Assembly (NCBI GenBank): GCA_934271725.1
Contig: CAKQSC010000020.1
Location: 1 to 16,630, forward strand
Direction: 5' to 3'
Source of the DNA: an uncultured Clostridia bacterium
Lineage (GTDB): Bacteria > Bacillota > Clostridia > Christensenellales > Borkfalkiaceae
DNA length: 16,630 nt
Below are positions 8,767 through 16,326 of this stretch, piece after piece; position 1 is the first letter of the stretch; every line of letters starts with the position of its first letter. The notes under the pieces were generated by a model. The model saw only the letters and a list, made by a program, of their open reading frames with translations. It was not told the origin of the DNA and did no database searches. The translations under genes were made by a program, and so were the position numbers.

Positions 8767-9932
8767 TACAAATATTTTTCAAGGTCTTCGACTCTGTCCG
8801 TCTTTTCCCACGGAAGATTTTCTTTGCCGAAATGCCCGTAAGCGGACGTTTCGCCGTAAATCGGGCGTTTGAGGTCAAACAACTTTATAATGGAATACGG
8901 TCTTAAATCGAACTCCTTCTTTACGATTTCCGCAAGTTTTTCGTCGCTTACTCTGCCCGTTCCGAACGTGTTGACGAAAATCGATACGGGGTGAGCCACG
9001 CCTATCGCGTACGCCACCTGCAATTCCGCCTCGTCCGCAAGCCCGCTTGCGACTATATTCTTCGCAATGTATCTCGCCATATACGTGGCGGATCTGTCAA
9101 CCTTTGTCGGATCTTTGCCCGAGAATGCTCCTCCGCCGTGAGCGCATCTTCCGCCGTACGTGTCGACTATGATTTTTCTTCCCGTAAGACCGCTGTCGCC
9201 GTCCGGACCGCCTATCTCGAACCGCCCCGTCGGGTTGATGTATATTTTAGTGTTGCCGTCAATCATATCTTTCGGCATAACTTCGTCGATAACGAGTCTT
9301 TTCAAGTCTTTTCTCAACGTTTCGGTATCGACTTTCGCGTTGTGTTGCGCCGAAAGCACTATCGCTTCTATTCTCTTCGGTTTGCCGTCGTCGTATTCAA
9401 CCGTTACCTGACCTTTTCCGTCGGGACGAAGATAATCGACAAGTCCCGCTTTTCTTACGTCGGCAAGCCTTTTGCACATTTTGTGAGAAAGCATTACGGG
9501 AAGAGGCATAAGTTCGGGGGTTTCTTTGCACGCATAGCCGAACATCATTCCCTGATCGCCCGCGCCTATTTCGTCGGCAATATCACCGCCCGCCTTTCTT
9601 TCCATAGAAGCGTCTACGCCGAGCGCGATATCGTCGCTCTGCTTGTGAATATGTGTAAGTATCGCGCAACTGTGATAATCGAACCCCACGTCGGGATCGC
9701 AATAGCCTATCTCCTTTATCGTATCTCTTACTACTTTGTTTATATCTACGTAGCAATTCGTTGTAATTTCGCCCATAACGAGAACGAGTCCCGTAGTAAC
9801 GGAACATTCGCACGCTACTCTCGCGTTTTTATCCTTTTCGAGCATAGCGTCGAGAACCGCGTCCGAAATGCGGTCGCAAACTTTATCGGGATGTCCTTCC
9901 GTAACGCTTTCGCTTGTAAAAAACTTTTTCAT
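8766..9932 (-). CDS. metK: S-adenosylmethionine synthetase MetK
   Basis: 388 residues. MetK makes SAM from methionine and ATP in the cytosol, normally as a tetramer. The sequence has FTSESVTEGHPDKVCD (5-20, with ATP and metal ligands H14, D16, K17), TGLVLVMGEI (47-56), GAGDQGMMFGYA (123-134), PTGRFEIGGPDGDSGLTGRK (234-252) and the glycine-rich GGGAFSGKDPTKVDRS loop (266-281). The ATG has a strong GGAGG seven bases upstream. It is the first gene of the leftward run, has its own promoter and a structured leader, and overlaps comF by one base. Confidence 0.98.
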   Translation of the reverse strand: MKKFFTSESVTEGHPDKVCDRISDAVLDAMLEKDKNARVACECSVTTGLVLVMGEITTNCYVDINKVVRDTIKEIGYCDPDVGFDYHSCAILTHIHKQSDDIALGVDASMERKAGGDIADEIGAGDQGMMFGYACKETPELMPLPVMLSHKMCKRLADVRKAGLVDYLRPDGKGQVTVEYDDGKPKRIEAIVLSAQHNAKVDTETLRKDLKRLVIDEVMPKDMIDGNTKIYINPTGRFEIGGPDGDSGLTGRKIIVDTYGGRCAHGGGAFSGKDPTKVDRSATYMARYIAKNIVASGLADEAELQVAYAIGVAHPVSIFVNTFGTGRVSDEKLAEIVKKEFDLRPYSIIKLFDLKRPIYGETSAYGHFGKENLPWEKTDRVEDLEKYL

Positions 9933-10037
9933 TCATATACCTCCGCGCATACTCGCCTTGTGGCGGTGCGAACCCGTCCGAAACCCTGTTTTATTTTTTA
10001 CGGACGCCTCGCATAGGCGTAATATTCCATTCTTGTC
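9933..10037 (-). promoter_or_regulatory. metK 5' leader with competing stem-loops
   Basis: About 105 nt separate the predicted transcript start from the metK ATG. Two inverted repeats share bases. One is a 6-bp hairpin (acgcct / aggcgt, 10004-10020) with a 5-nt loop. The other is a 6-bp stem (cgtccg, 9975-9980, with cggacg, 10001-10006) enclosing a 20-nt A-rich loop. They overlap at 10004-10006, so only one can form fully. A GGCG/CGCC hairpin lies just before the GGAGG at 9940-9944. This resembles a switchable leader, but I do not recognise an S-box or any other known SAM riboswitch in it. The structures were found by eye and not folded. Confidence 0.45.
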
Positions 10038-10042
10038 CATAT

Positions 10043-10071
10043 ATTTTAGCATACTTTTTATATTTTTGCAA
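10043..10071 (-). promoter_or_regulatory. Promoter of metK operon
   Basis: On the minus strand TTGCAA (10066-10071) and TAAAAT (10043-10048) are separated by exactly 17 bases, with TGC before the -10 box giving an extended -10. The start of transcription should be near 10037. This is a sigma-A type promoter back-to-back with that of ychF. Confidence 0.8.
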
Positions 10072-10098
10072 GATAAACGCCGATAATATTGCTAAATG

Positions 10099-10127
10099 TT
10101 GACTTTTTAATTTTTTTGAGATAGAAT
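10099..10127 (+). promoter_or_regulatory. Promoter of ychF
   Basis: TTGACT (10099-10104) and TAGAAT (10122-10127) with a 17-base T-rich spacer. Transcription should begin near 10134, leaving a leader of about 22 nt. The -35 box lies 27 bases from the -35 box of the divergent metK promoter, so one regulator bound between them could affect both. Confidence 0.8.
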
Positions 10128-10155
10128 GTATAAAACGACGTTTGGAGATGAAAAT

Positions 10156-11256
10156 ATGAAATTAGGCGTAGTAGGACTTCCCAACGTGGGAAAATCCACA
10201 CTTTTCAATGCTATAACTCATGCCGGCGCGGAATGCGCCAACTACCCGTTCTGCACGATAGAACCCAACGTGGGCGTGGTTGCCGTTCCCGACGAAAGAC
10301 TTCAAAAACTCACGGAACTTTACAACGCTAAAAAGACCACCCCCGCCGTTATAGAATTCGTCGACATTGCGGGGCTTGTAAAGGGCGCGAGCCGTGGCGA
10401 GGGATTAGGAAACAAGTTCCTTGCGAACATAAGAGAATGCGACGCTATCGTTCACGTGGTGCGCTGTTTCAACGACGACAACGTTACGCACGTTTCGGAC
10501 AAAGTAGACCCTCTCGACGATATAGCGACGATCAACCTCGAACTTATTCTCGCCGACCTCGAAAGCGTTACCAAACGGTACGACAAAGCCTTTTCCATGA
10601 TTAAAACGGGAGATAAGAAATATAAAATCGAAGCGGATTTTTTATCTCGCCTTAAAACTCATCTCGAAAACGAACAACCGGCAAGAACCCTCCCTCTTAA
10701 CGGCGACGAAGAAAAAGAATATCTCGACGGGCTGTTCCTTTTATCCTCCAAACCCGTAATTTATACGGCGAACGTCTGCGAGGACGATATGGCGAAAGAT
10801 CCGAACGATATCCCCCTTGCGAAGTTAGTCGTCGACTACGCAAAGCAAGAGGGCGAAGAGTCTTTGGTTATATGCGCCAAAACGGAAGAAGAACTTTCTA
10901 TGCTCGACGAGGACGAAAGACAAATGTTTTTAACCGAGTTGGGGCTTACTTGTAGCGGACTCGACAGACTCGTTACCGCTTCATACAAACTTTTAGGACT
11001 TATAAGTTACCTTACGGCGGGGGAAAAAGAAGTGCGCGCCTGGACGATAAAGCAAGGCACCAAAGCACCGCAAGCCGCGGGAAAAATCCACAGCGATTTC
11101 GAGAAAGGATTTATACGCGCGGAAATAGTCGACTACGACGACCTTATCGCTCTCGGCGGATTTAACAAGTGCAAAGAAAAAGGCAAGGTAAGAAGCGAAG
11201 GCAAAGATTACGTAATAAAAGACGGCGACGTCGTTCTGTTCAGATTTAACGTATAA
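10156..11256 (+). CDS. ychF: Redox-regulated/ribosome-binding ATPase YchF (Obg family)
   Basis: 366 residues, the usual length. YchF is a universally conserved P-loop protein of the Obg group that hydrolyses ATP rather than GTP and associates with ribosomes. The sequence has the P-loop GLPNVGKST (7-15), PFCTIEPNVG (31-40), Walker B with switch II DIAGLVKGAS (70-79), the YchF-type replacement of NKxD (NVCEDD, where the family has NxxE), and a C-terminal TGS domain (about 280-366) with TAGEKEVRAWTI and GKIHSDFEKGFIRAE. The start at 10156 gives the family N-terminus MKLGVVGLP and has GGAG eight bases before it. An in-frame ATG 30 bases upstream overlaps the -10 box and would lie outside the transcript. 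Monocistronic, ended by a strong terminator. Confidence 0.97.
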   Translation: MKLGVVGLPNVGKSTLFNAITHAGAECANYPFCTIEPNVGVVAVPDERLQKLTELYNAKKTTPAVIEFVDIAGLVKGASRGEGLGNKFLANIRECDAIVHVVRCFNDDNVTHVSDKVDPLDDIATINLELILADLESVTKRYDKAFSMIKTGDKKYKIEADFLSRLKTHLENEQPARTLPLNGDEEKEYLDGLFLLSSKPVIYTANVCEDDMAKDPNDIPLAKLVVDYAKQEGEESLVICAKTEEELSMLDEDERQMFLTELGLTCSGLDRLVTASYKLLGLISYLTAGEKEVRAWTIKQGTKAPQAAGKIHSDFEKGFIRAEIVDYDDLIALGGFNKCKEKGKVRSEGKDYVIKDGDVVLFRFNV

Positions 11257-11341
11257 TTTCAAACTTTTAAAAAACGGATTATTTTCCGCTTATAAAGCAT
11301 ATAATAAAACAGCCGAACAAAAAATCGGCGCAAAATAATAT

Positions 11342-11383
11342 AAAACCCCTTCGGGGCGTGGATTCACGCCCCGATGGGGTTTT
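11342..11383. terminator. Strong bidirectional terminator between ychF and the SGNH gene
   Basis: An 18-bp interrupted stem (aaaacccc-t-tcggggcgtg / cacgccccga-t-ggggtttt) with the 4-nt loop gatt. On the plus strand it runs into TTTTCTTTTTTCTTT, a classic intrinsic terminator for ychF. On the minus strand it runs into TTTTATATTATTTT, so it can also end the convergent SGNH operon, whose stop is 10 bases away. Confidence 0.92.
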
Positions 11384-11392
11384 CTTTTTTCT

Positions 11393-11947
11393 TTATAATT
11401 TTTTACGTATCGCTTCGAGAACTTTTTCGGTGCATATCTCTATGCCTTTATCGTTCAGGTGTATCATATCGTCCTCGCGCAGAACCTCTTCTTTTACGGG
11501 GTAAACGGTAGAATACAAATCGTTTATTGCGATTCCTTTCGCCTTTAAAACGGGCAATACCGCCGAGTTAAGCCTTGCTATGTCCTGGCTGTCCTGATAG
11601 GGATACCCCTCTTTTACGGGCGTGGTCGTCGCGAATATTACGTTCGGCGTTATTTTAAGCAAAACGTCCGCTATACGGCTCATCGTTTCCACGTATTCTT
11701 CCGTCGGGGTGAATTGTCCGTCGCCGAACAGGTCGGAAACGTCCCACAGTCCGTTGTTCCAGTGTATCACGTCGCTCCCCGCGATTTGTTCTTTATAGTC
11801 GAACAGCATACGGAAAGTGTATCTTGCGAACCTGCAATTTTCTTCGGGCTGAAATACTTCGACGCCCTCTTTTTCAAGCGTTTTCGCCACGGTTTTGCCG
11901 TAGCCTATCTGTCTTATCGAATCTCCTAAAAGCGTAACTTTTTTCAT
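11393..11947 (-). CDS. SGNH/GDSL-family hydrolase
   Basis: A 184-residue single-domain protein. Block I is LLGDSIRQ with nucleophile Ser10. A block III-like NNGLWD (64-69) supplies an Asn for the oxyanion hole, and block V DDMIHLN (159-165) supplies Asp160 and His163 of the DxxH pair. No signal peptide or membrane segment is visible, so it should act in the cytosol. SGNH proteins of this size are esterases or deacetylases; removing acetyl or other acyl groups from sugars is plausible beside the glycosidase-like gene, but it is inference. The ATG is four bases after that gene's stop, with GGAG inside its end, so the two form an operon. Confidence 0.85.
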   Translation of the reverse strand: MKKVTLLGDSIRQIGYGKTVAKTLEKEGVEVFQPEENCRFARYTFRMLFDYKEQIAGSDVIHWNNGLWDVSDLFGDGQFTPTEEYVETMSRIADVLLKITPNVIFATTTPVKEGYPYQDSQDIARLNSAVLPVLKAKGIAINDLYSTVYPVKEEVLREDDMIHLNDKGIEICTEKVLEAIRKKL

Positions 11948-11951
11948 AACG

Positions 11952-12968
11952 TCATTCTCCGATTTTTATTCCTACAACATAGGTCGTTCCTTTAAACGAG
12001 TAGGGCGAATCTCCGTCCCCGCTCGCGCAGTATAAGTAAACGGGCTTGCCTTTTTCGTCAAATAACAAAGACGGGCGTTCCAGATTGCATTGCGTGGTTT
12101 TTCTGCCGTCCGTCCACTCGACGTTTTTGGAATACGCTTTCGGGTTTTCGGGTATGGCGAAATGCACGCAGTCGTCGCTTTCCGCATAGAACCCCGCGCC
12201 CCACTCGCCCGTTATTCCGTAATCGCCGTTTTTAGAGTCGTCTTTCGCTATCATGCAAAACTTTTTTCTCTTTTCGTCGTACCACAAAAAGGGATCCTCT
12301 ATATGCTTATTCTCGTCTCCCGTTTCGAGTATGGGGTTTTCCGTCAAGCGAATAAACTCTCCGTCCGGCTTGTCCGCAACGGCAATTCCCAACCGCAACG
12401 GCTTGCCGTAAGCCGTTCTCGACTTGTAAATCATATACGTTTTTCCGCCGGGCAGAATGACTACCGACGGGTTTGTGGTTATAGTGCAATCCCAGTGAGA
12501 ACAATCTCTCGGTTCTAAAAGAGGCTTGTCTTTTCTTATAAACTCCCCGTCTATTCTGTCCGCAACGGCAACGCCTATGCGTTTTCTGTTCCAGGTTTCA
12601 AGGCAATATTTATCGTCGACGGGGGTATCGTCAAAGGGTATATCACCGCCGTAAGTCGTACCCATATAATAAAGGTAATACTTGCCGTTAAAATACTTTA
12701 TACACGTGTTGTGCGTGTTCATTCCGTCGAAAAACTCTCTTCCGCGACGGGGCAGAACCACGCCGTCGAACTTAAACTCGTCGTCGGGCGAATCCGCCAC
12801 GAAACGGCACACTTCGCTGTTGAAAAGCCAGTTCCAGCCGAAACCCAACTCCTCTTTCCAACGCGAAGCGAACATATAACACTTGCCGTTTGCTTTAATT
12901 ACGGAAGAATCCCATACGTAATACCCGTCAAGTTTCAACGCGACGTGCGTTTTACCCGTTTTTAACAT
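11952..12968 (-). CDS. GH43-like five-bladed beta-propeller glycosidase/phosphorylase-type protein
   Basis: 338 residues without signal peptide, so probably cytosolic. The repeated blade pattern of a furanosidase-type propeller is visible: YYVWDSSVI (17-24) with a candidate acidic residue D20, HNTCIKYFNGKYYLYYMG (86-103), RKRIGVAVAD (128-137), TNPSVVILPGGKTYMIY (165-181), RLGIAVADKPDGEF (192-205), IEDPFLWYDEKRKKFCMIAKD (223-243) and LERPSLLF (296-303). The GV-VAD-PDGEF and EDPF motifs are typical of the GH43/GH32/GH130-like propeller clans. The exact family and substrate cannot be fixed from sequence alone. It has its own strong promoter and hairpin leader, a modest AGG-type ribosome binding site, and is followed by the SGNH gene. 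A role in breaking down imported oligosaccharides is inferred. Confidence 0.75.
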   Translation of the reverse strand: MLKTGKTHVALKLDGYYVWDSSVIKANGKCYMFASRWKEELGFGWNWLFNSEVCRFVADSPDDEFKFDGVVLPRRGREFFDGMNTHNTCIKYFNGKYYLYYMGTTYGGDIPFDDTPVDDKYCLETWNRKRIGVAVADRIDGEFIRKDKPLLEPRDCSHWDCTITTNPSVVILPGGKTYMIYKSRTAYGKPLRLGIAVADKPDGEFIRLTENPILETGDENKHIEDPFLWYDEKRKKFCMIAKDDSKNGDYGITGEWGAGFYAESDDCVHFAIPENPKAYSKNVEWTDGRKTTQCNLERPSLLFDEKGKPVYLYCASGDGDSPYSFKGTTYVVGIKIGE

Positions 12969-12995
12969 ATTTTACCTGCCTTTAAAATATCGTCA

Positions 12996-13018
12996 TAGGC
13001 ATTGCGTCGCAATGCCTA
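12996..13018 (-). promoter_or_regulatory. Perfect 10-bp stem-loop at the predicted transcript 5' end
   Basis: taggcattgc and gcaatgccta form a perfect inverted repeat around a 3-nt loop. It begins right at the expected transcription start of the promoter at 13024-13052. It may be a 5'-end stabilising hairpin, a repressor operator or, less likely because the following T tract is weak, a terminator for the DUF4838 gene ending at 13049. Confidence 0.6.
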
Positions 13019-13023
13019 CGTTC

Positions 13024-13052
13024 ATTATAGTTAAAATCCGCGACGGCGTCAA
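13024..13052 (-). promoter_or_regulatory. Near-consensus promoter of the GH43-like/SGNH operon
   Basis: On the minus strand TTGACG (13047-13052) and TATAAT (13024-13029) are 17 bases apart. The -35 box overlaps the TGA stop and last codon of the upstream DUF4838 gene. A strong sigma-A promoter here means that the operon can be expressed independently of the upstream secreted protein. Confidence 0.85.
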
Positions 13053-14824
13053 GACAAATTGTCGATATTGCCTTCGACGATAAAAGAACCGTTCGTCGTG
13101 GTCGCGCTGCCTTCGGCAAATCTCGTTACATCCAAAGCCTTTGCGTCCGTGATAATCGCCGAAAAGTCGCCGAAAGTCCCGTCTTTATACACGGCGTAAA
13201 CCATATATCTTATTGCCAGACCTTCCGTTTTGATTCGGGTTGCATATTCCGAATTCGCGTCGACTTTCGCCAGCGCCGTAGCGATATAATTATTATACCA
13301 CCCTTTCAGCATAGACGAGTCGTACTTTTTGACAATCGAGCCCGTAGGCGTATCGTCCCAGTATTTTTTGTTGAACAAGTCCGAGTTCGCAAGTATGTGG
13401 CAACCCGTCGTGTCCTTACCCTTGTCTTTCGTAATCTTTTCCGAAAGCGTTTTATACCACTCTCTTTCCGCCCTTATAAGGTTATACATTTCCGTTCCGC
13501 CCGCGCCGTAATAGGCGTTGCAGAAGTTTTGTATAAGCGTTTCCGTATCCGCGTTTACGTCTTTTGCGAGTTTACTCTTCAAATAGATTTTAAGCGCGTT
13601 GAAGTTCGTCGCGTTTATCGTTCCGCTGACGCCCTGATCGGCAAAATAGTCGAGCCCGAACTCGGCGTACTTTTTATAAGTAGCCTGCATGTTCGTAAAC
13701 GTGTCTACGGGTACGAAATAGTTGTCGAACTGCGCGGAATATTTCCATACGGAAACTTCCCCGCCGAACGCTTTCCATTTTTGCAGTTGAGTAAGATAGT
13801 ACGCGTTCTTTTTGCCGTAAGGACCGTTTGCCGTATCGTCCGTTATCGCGCGGTAAAAACTCGATTCTATCGGCGCGAACATTACGCCGAGCGACACTTT
13901 GTCGGACGAAAAGAACTTTAATTCTTCGCTGTACGTCGGCGCGTCCAACACGGCGTTATACGCCATCATATAAATCTTTATTTTTCTCGAAAGAGCGTAC
14001 TGCCTGTCGAAAATCTCGGCAACCTTGTTCATAAACGCGACGTATTCGCCCGCGTATGAGCCGTGCGTGGTTTTAAGCGACTCCGAAAGAGAACAATTAC
14101 ACCACCCGCGCCGATCCGGCGGACCGAAAAAGATAAAATCTTTTACGTTTCTCGCCGCATCTTCTCTTATCACCCTGTCGTAGACGTATCCGGCGACTAT
14201 TTCCGCCATTTCGTCCCCGCCCGAAGCAAGACACAGCGTAACGAACTTATCTCCGCTGTCCGTAGCCGTCGTTTCGTAGTACCATTCGGGGTGAGCCGAG
14301 CCGTACGTTTCGTAAGGAACGGCGTCTAAAAAGTTGTGCGGAGTACCGCCGTAGACCTGCCAACTGTTGACGTACCCCATACGGCGTTGATAGGTCATGT
14401 TGACCGTACCCGAATCGTTTGAAGAAATCGCGCCGTCCATCGCCCACACGTTATCAAGCGACGGGTTGAACGTAACGTTTTCGATAGCGAAATAATCGAA
14501 AACCGTACCGTCGTAGGTAAATACCTCGTCGGTATAGATTTCCAGCCCGAAAAGTTGTTTTAACAGAGCGTAAACCCCGTTTAACGTTCCGTATTCCGTG
14601 TTGCCGTAAATATAAACGCCTTTGTCGCCTTTTTGTATTTTGTAGCCCGTGTCGGTATAAAGACCGTCGAATGACAAACTTTTATTCTCGGCAAGAGCCT
14701 TGCCGAGAATAAAGTAACTTTCGTTATCGTCCAACGAATCCGTTCCGTTTACGTAAGTTATGGAAAGTTCTTTTCCCGTAACGAGTTTGTAAAAATAAAC
14801 GAAATCTTCGACGGCGAATCGCAA
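13049..14824 (-). CDS. DUF4838 glycosidase-like domain, probably the C-terminal part of the upstream secreted protein in the -1 frame
   Basis: 591 residues from the only available start, TTG (14822-14824), which is almost certainly not a true start. Protein-like sequence continues upstream in the same frame (VNGIKTIAVANLND...) to about 14890, no ATG or GTG occurs there, and no good ribosome binding site or signal peptide exists. Residues 1-115 are the small alpha/beta domain that precedes many glycoside hydrolases (GYKI...GVYIYGNTEYGTLNGVYALLKQLFG, 60-93). DUF4838 follows, with NSWQVYGGTPHNFLDAVP (153-170), HPEWYYE (178-184), LCLASGG, RGWCNCS (239-245) and the VAFMNKVAE helix. DUF4838 proteins are putative secreted glycosidases of unproven activity. 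No sortase motif or C-terminal membrane segment is seen. The stop overlaps the next promoter. Confidence 0.75.
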   Translation of the reverse strand: MRFAVEDFVYFYKLVTGKELSITYVNGTDSLDDNESYFILGKALAENKSLSFDGLYTDTGYKIQKGDKGVYIYGNTEYGTLNGVYALLKQLFGLEIYTDEVFTYDGTVFDYFAIENVTFNPSLDNVWAMDGAISSNDSGTVNMTYQRRMGYVNSWQVYGGTPHNFLDAVPYETYGSAHPEWYYETTATDSGDKFVTLCLASGGDEMAEIVAGYVYDRVIREDAARNVKDFIFFGPPDRRGWCNCSLSESLKTTHGSYAGEYVAFMNKVAEIFDRQYALSRKIKIYMMAYNAVLDAPTYSEELKFFSSDKVSLGVMFAPIESSFYRAITDDTANGPYGKKNAYYLTQLQKWKAFGGEVSVWKYSAQFDNYFVPVDTFTNMQATYKKYAEFGLDYFADQGVSGTINATNFNALKIYLKSKLAKDVNADTETLIQNFCNAYYGAGGTEMYNLIRAEREWYKTLSEKITKDKGKDTTGCHILANSDLFNKKYWDDTPTGSIVKKYDSSMLKGWYNNYIATALAKVDANSEYATRIKTEGLAIRYMVYAVYKDGTFGDFSAIITDAKALDVTRFAEGSATTTNGSFIVEGNIDNLS

Positions 14825-14883
14825 AACCCTTTCGTTTTCGTTACCGTCGTTAAGGTTTGCGACCGCAATCGTCTTTATACCGT

Positions 14884-16326
14884 TTACGCGTTTTTTAAGT
14901 CGTTTACCGCTTTGAACGTCTTTGCGAAATACGTCATATCCCAGCCGTCCGCTTCGTTGAACGTCGCGCCCGCCACAAGATTTTCAAGCGTTTCGTAATT
15001 TGCGCATCCGCTGATAGTAACACTACCCCATTTTCCTCCGCAAGGATTTTCCGGCGCTGCCGACATCGCGTTGTTATACGCAGCATAGCAATTTATGATT
15101 TTACCCGCTTTTAATAACCCGACCACAGTTCCATAACTTGTAGAAGAGGCTACACCGTCAGACGTAAGCGAGGTTACACAGTTGGAAACCGTTCCGCCGT
15201 TATTGATACCCACCAGCGTAGACGTATACCAACCTTTTGCCTTATAAGTTACTTCCGCGTAAACGTTAGTAACGACGCCTGTGTTTTCTGATATAAATCC
15301 TTCATAGGAAGAATTACAAGCCTCAAACGTAAATTGTATTGCAACATTCTTTATCTTTCCAACGTTTTTTCCGATAAAGCAATATCCGTAATCATCAACC
15401 CCGCTGTCTGTTTTTCCTTTATAGTAGAAACCAAGTTTAAAGTTCTTTAAGGTATAGCCTTTTCCGTCCAACTCTCCGCCGAATTCAGATATTATTCCTT
15501 GACTATCACCACCGAAATCGATATCGCTGCCGAGCGCATATTTACCGTTTGGATTTGCATTGATAACAGAAACAAAGTTTGCCATGTTGGCTTGGGTAAG
15601 GATAGTTGTTTCTTCTACGGGTTCGGGATCTTCTTCGCCGAAGACTATGTTGCCGTCTTTAACCGACCAGTACTTGCTCCACCCTTCCGCCGTAAAGTCT
15701 ACCGCCGCAAGGAACGCCGCCGTATCTTCGTAGTTTGCGCAGTTTTCTATCGTTTCGCTGCCGAACGATTGTCCCGTTGCGTACGGCAAATCGGTAACCG
15801 CGATGACTCCGTTACAAATAGCGTGAGCGTTTCTTATCGTTCCGTTATGATTTGCGCCGGCTACGGGGCCGACTGCGGACGTCGTGGAACCGCTCCAACT
15901 TACTACTACGTTGTCGATAGTTCCCAAGCCTTTGTTTGCGCCGACTACCGTACCCATATAGTTAGGCGCTTCGCCGTCAATGGATATTTTAACGTAAACG
16001 TTTTCTATTTTGCCGTAATTGTGTCTTATAACTCCCGAGTGATTGTTACCTATTTTAGCGGGAGCCGAATAATACATTCCTACGTTTCTTATCGTGCCCG
16101 CGTTTTGAATTATAAATGCAAACGCCCAGTCTCCGGCGCCGTCTAAATCGCCGAGTTTAAGTTTAAAGTTCTTTAACTTGTAACCCATACCGTCGAAGAT
16201 TCCGCCGAAGTTGGCAACGTGGGAAAGTTCCGCGTTTCCGAAATCGATGTCTTCGCCCAAAACGTAGTTATCGTCGGGATTAGCGGAAATAATCGCCGAG
16301 AAGTTGTCTTTGTCCGCTTGCGTCAA
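14884..16326 (-). repeat. Tandem duplication of a GLUG-like unit, about 235 residues each
   Basis: Unit 1 spans about 15601-16326 and unit 2 about 14884-15600. Matching landmarks are LTQADKDNF / LTQANMANF, YVLGEDIDFG / YALGSDIDFG, DGMGYKLKNFKL / DGKGYTLKNFKL, NVYVKI / NVYAEV, and NCANYED / GCANYET near the end. Identity is high at the unit start and weak in the middle, so the duplication is old or the middle parts have changed quickly. Confidence 0.85.

Noticed and set aside
8991..10016. 341-codon open frame on the plus strand
   Set aside because: It is antisense to metK and its leader and has no recognisable domain; it follows from the codon bias of metK.
9933..10037. S-box (SAM-I) riboswitch upstream of metK
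   Set aside because: The leader is about 105 nt and lacks the conserved S-box core segments and a terminator hairpin before the gene; kept only as an unclassified structured leader.
10126..10155. In-frame ATG that would extend YchF by ten residues
   Set aside because: The ATG overlaps the -10 box TAGAAT (10122-10127), the transcript should begin after it, and the family N-terminus with a good GGAG begins at 10156.
11314..11332. Small gccga/tcggc hairpin after ychF
   Set aside because: Only a 5-bp stem and no T run; the strong terminator at 11342-11383 explains the end of transcription.
16324..16326. TTG as the start of the GLUG-like protein
   Set aside because: The frame is open and protein-like (InlB-type repeat) upstream to the window edge, so the gene is cut by the edge rather than starting here.
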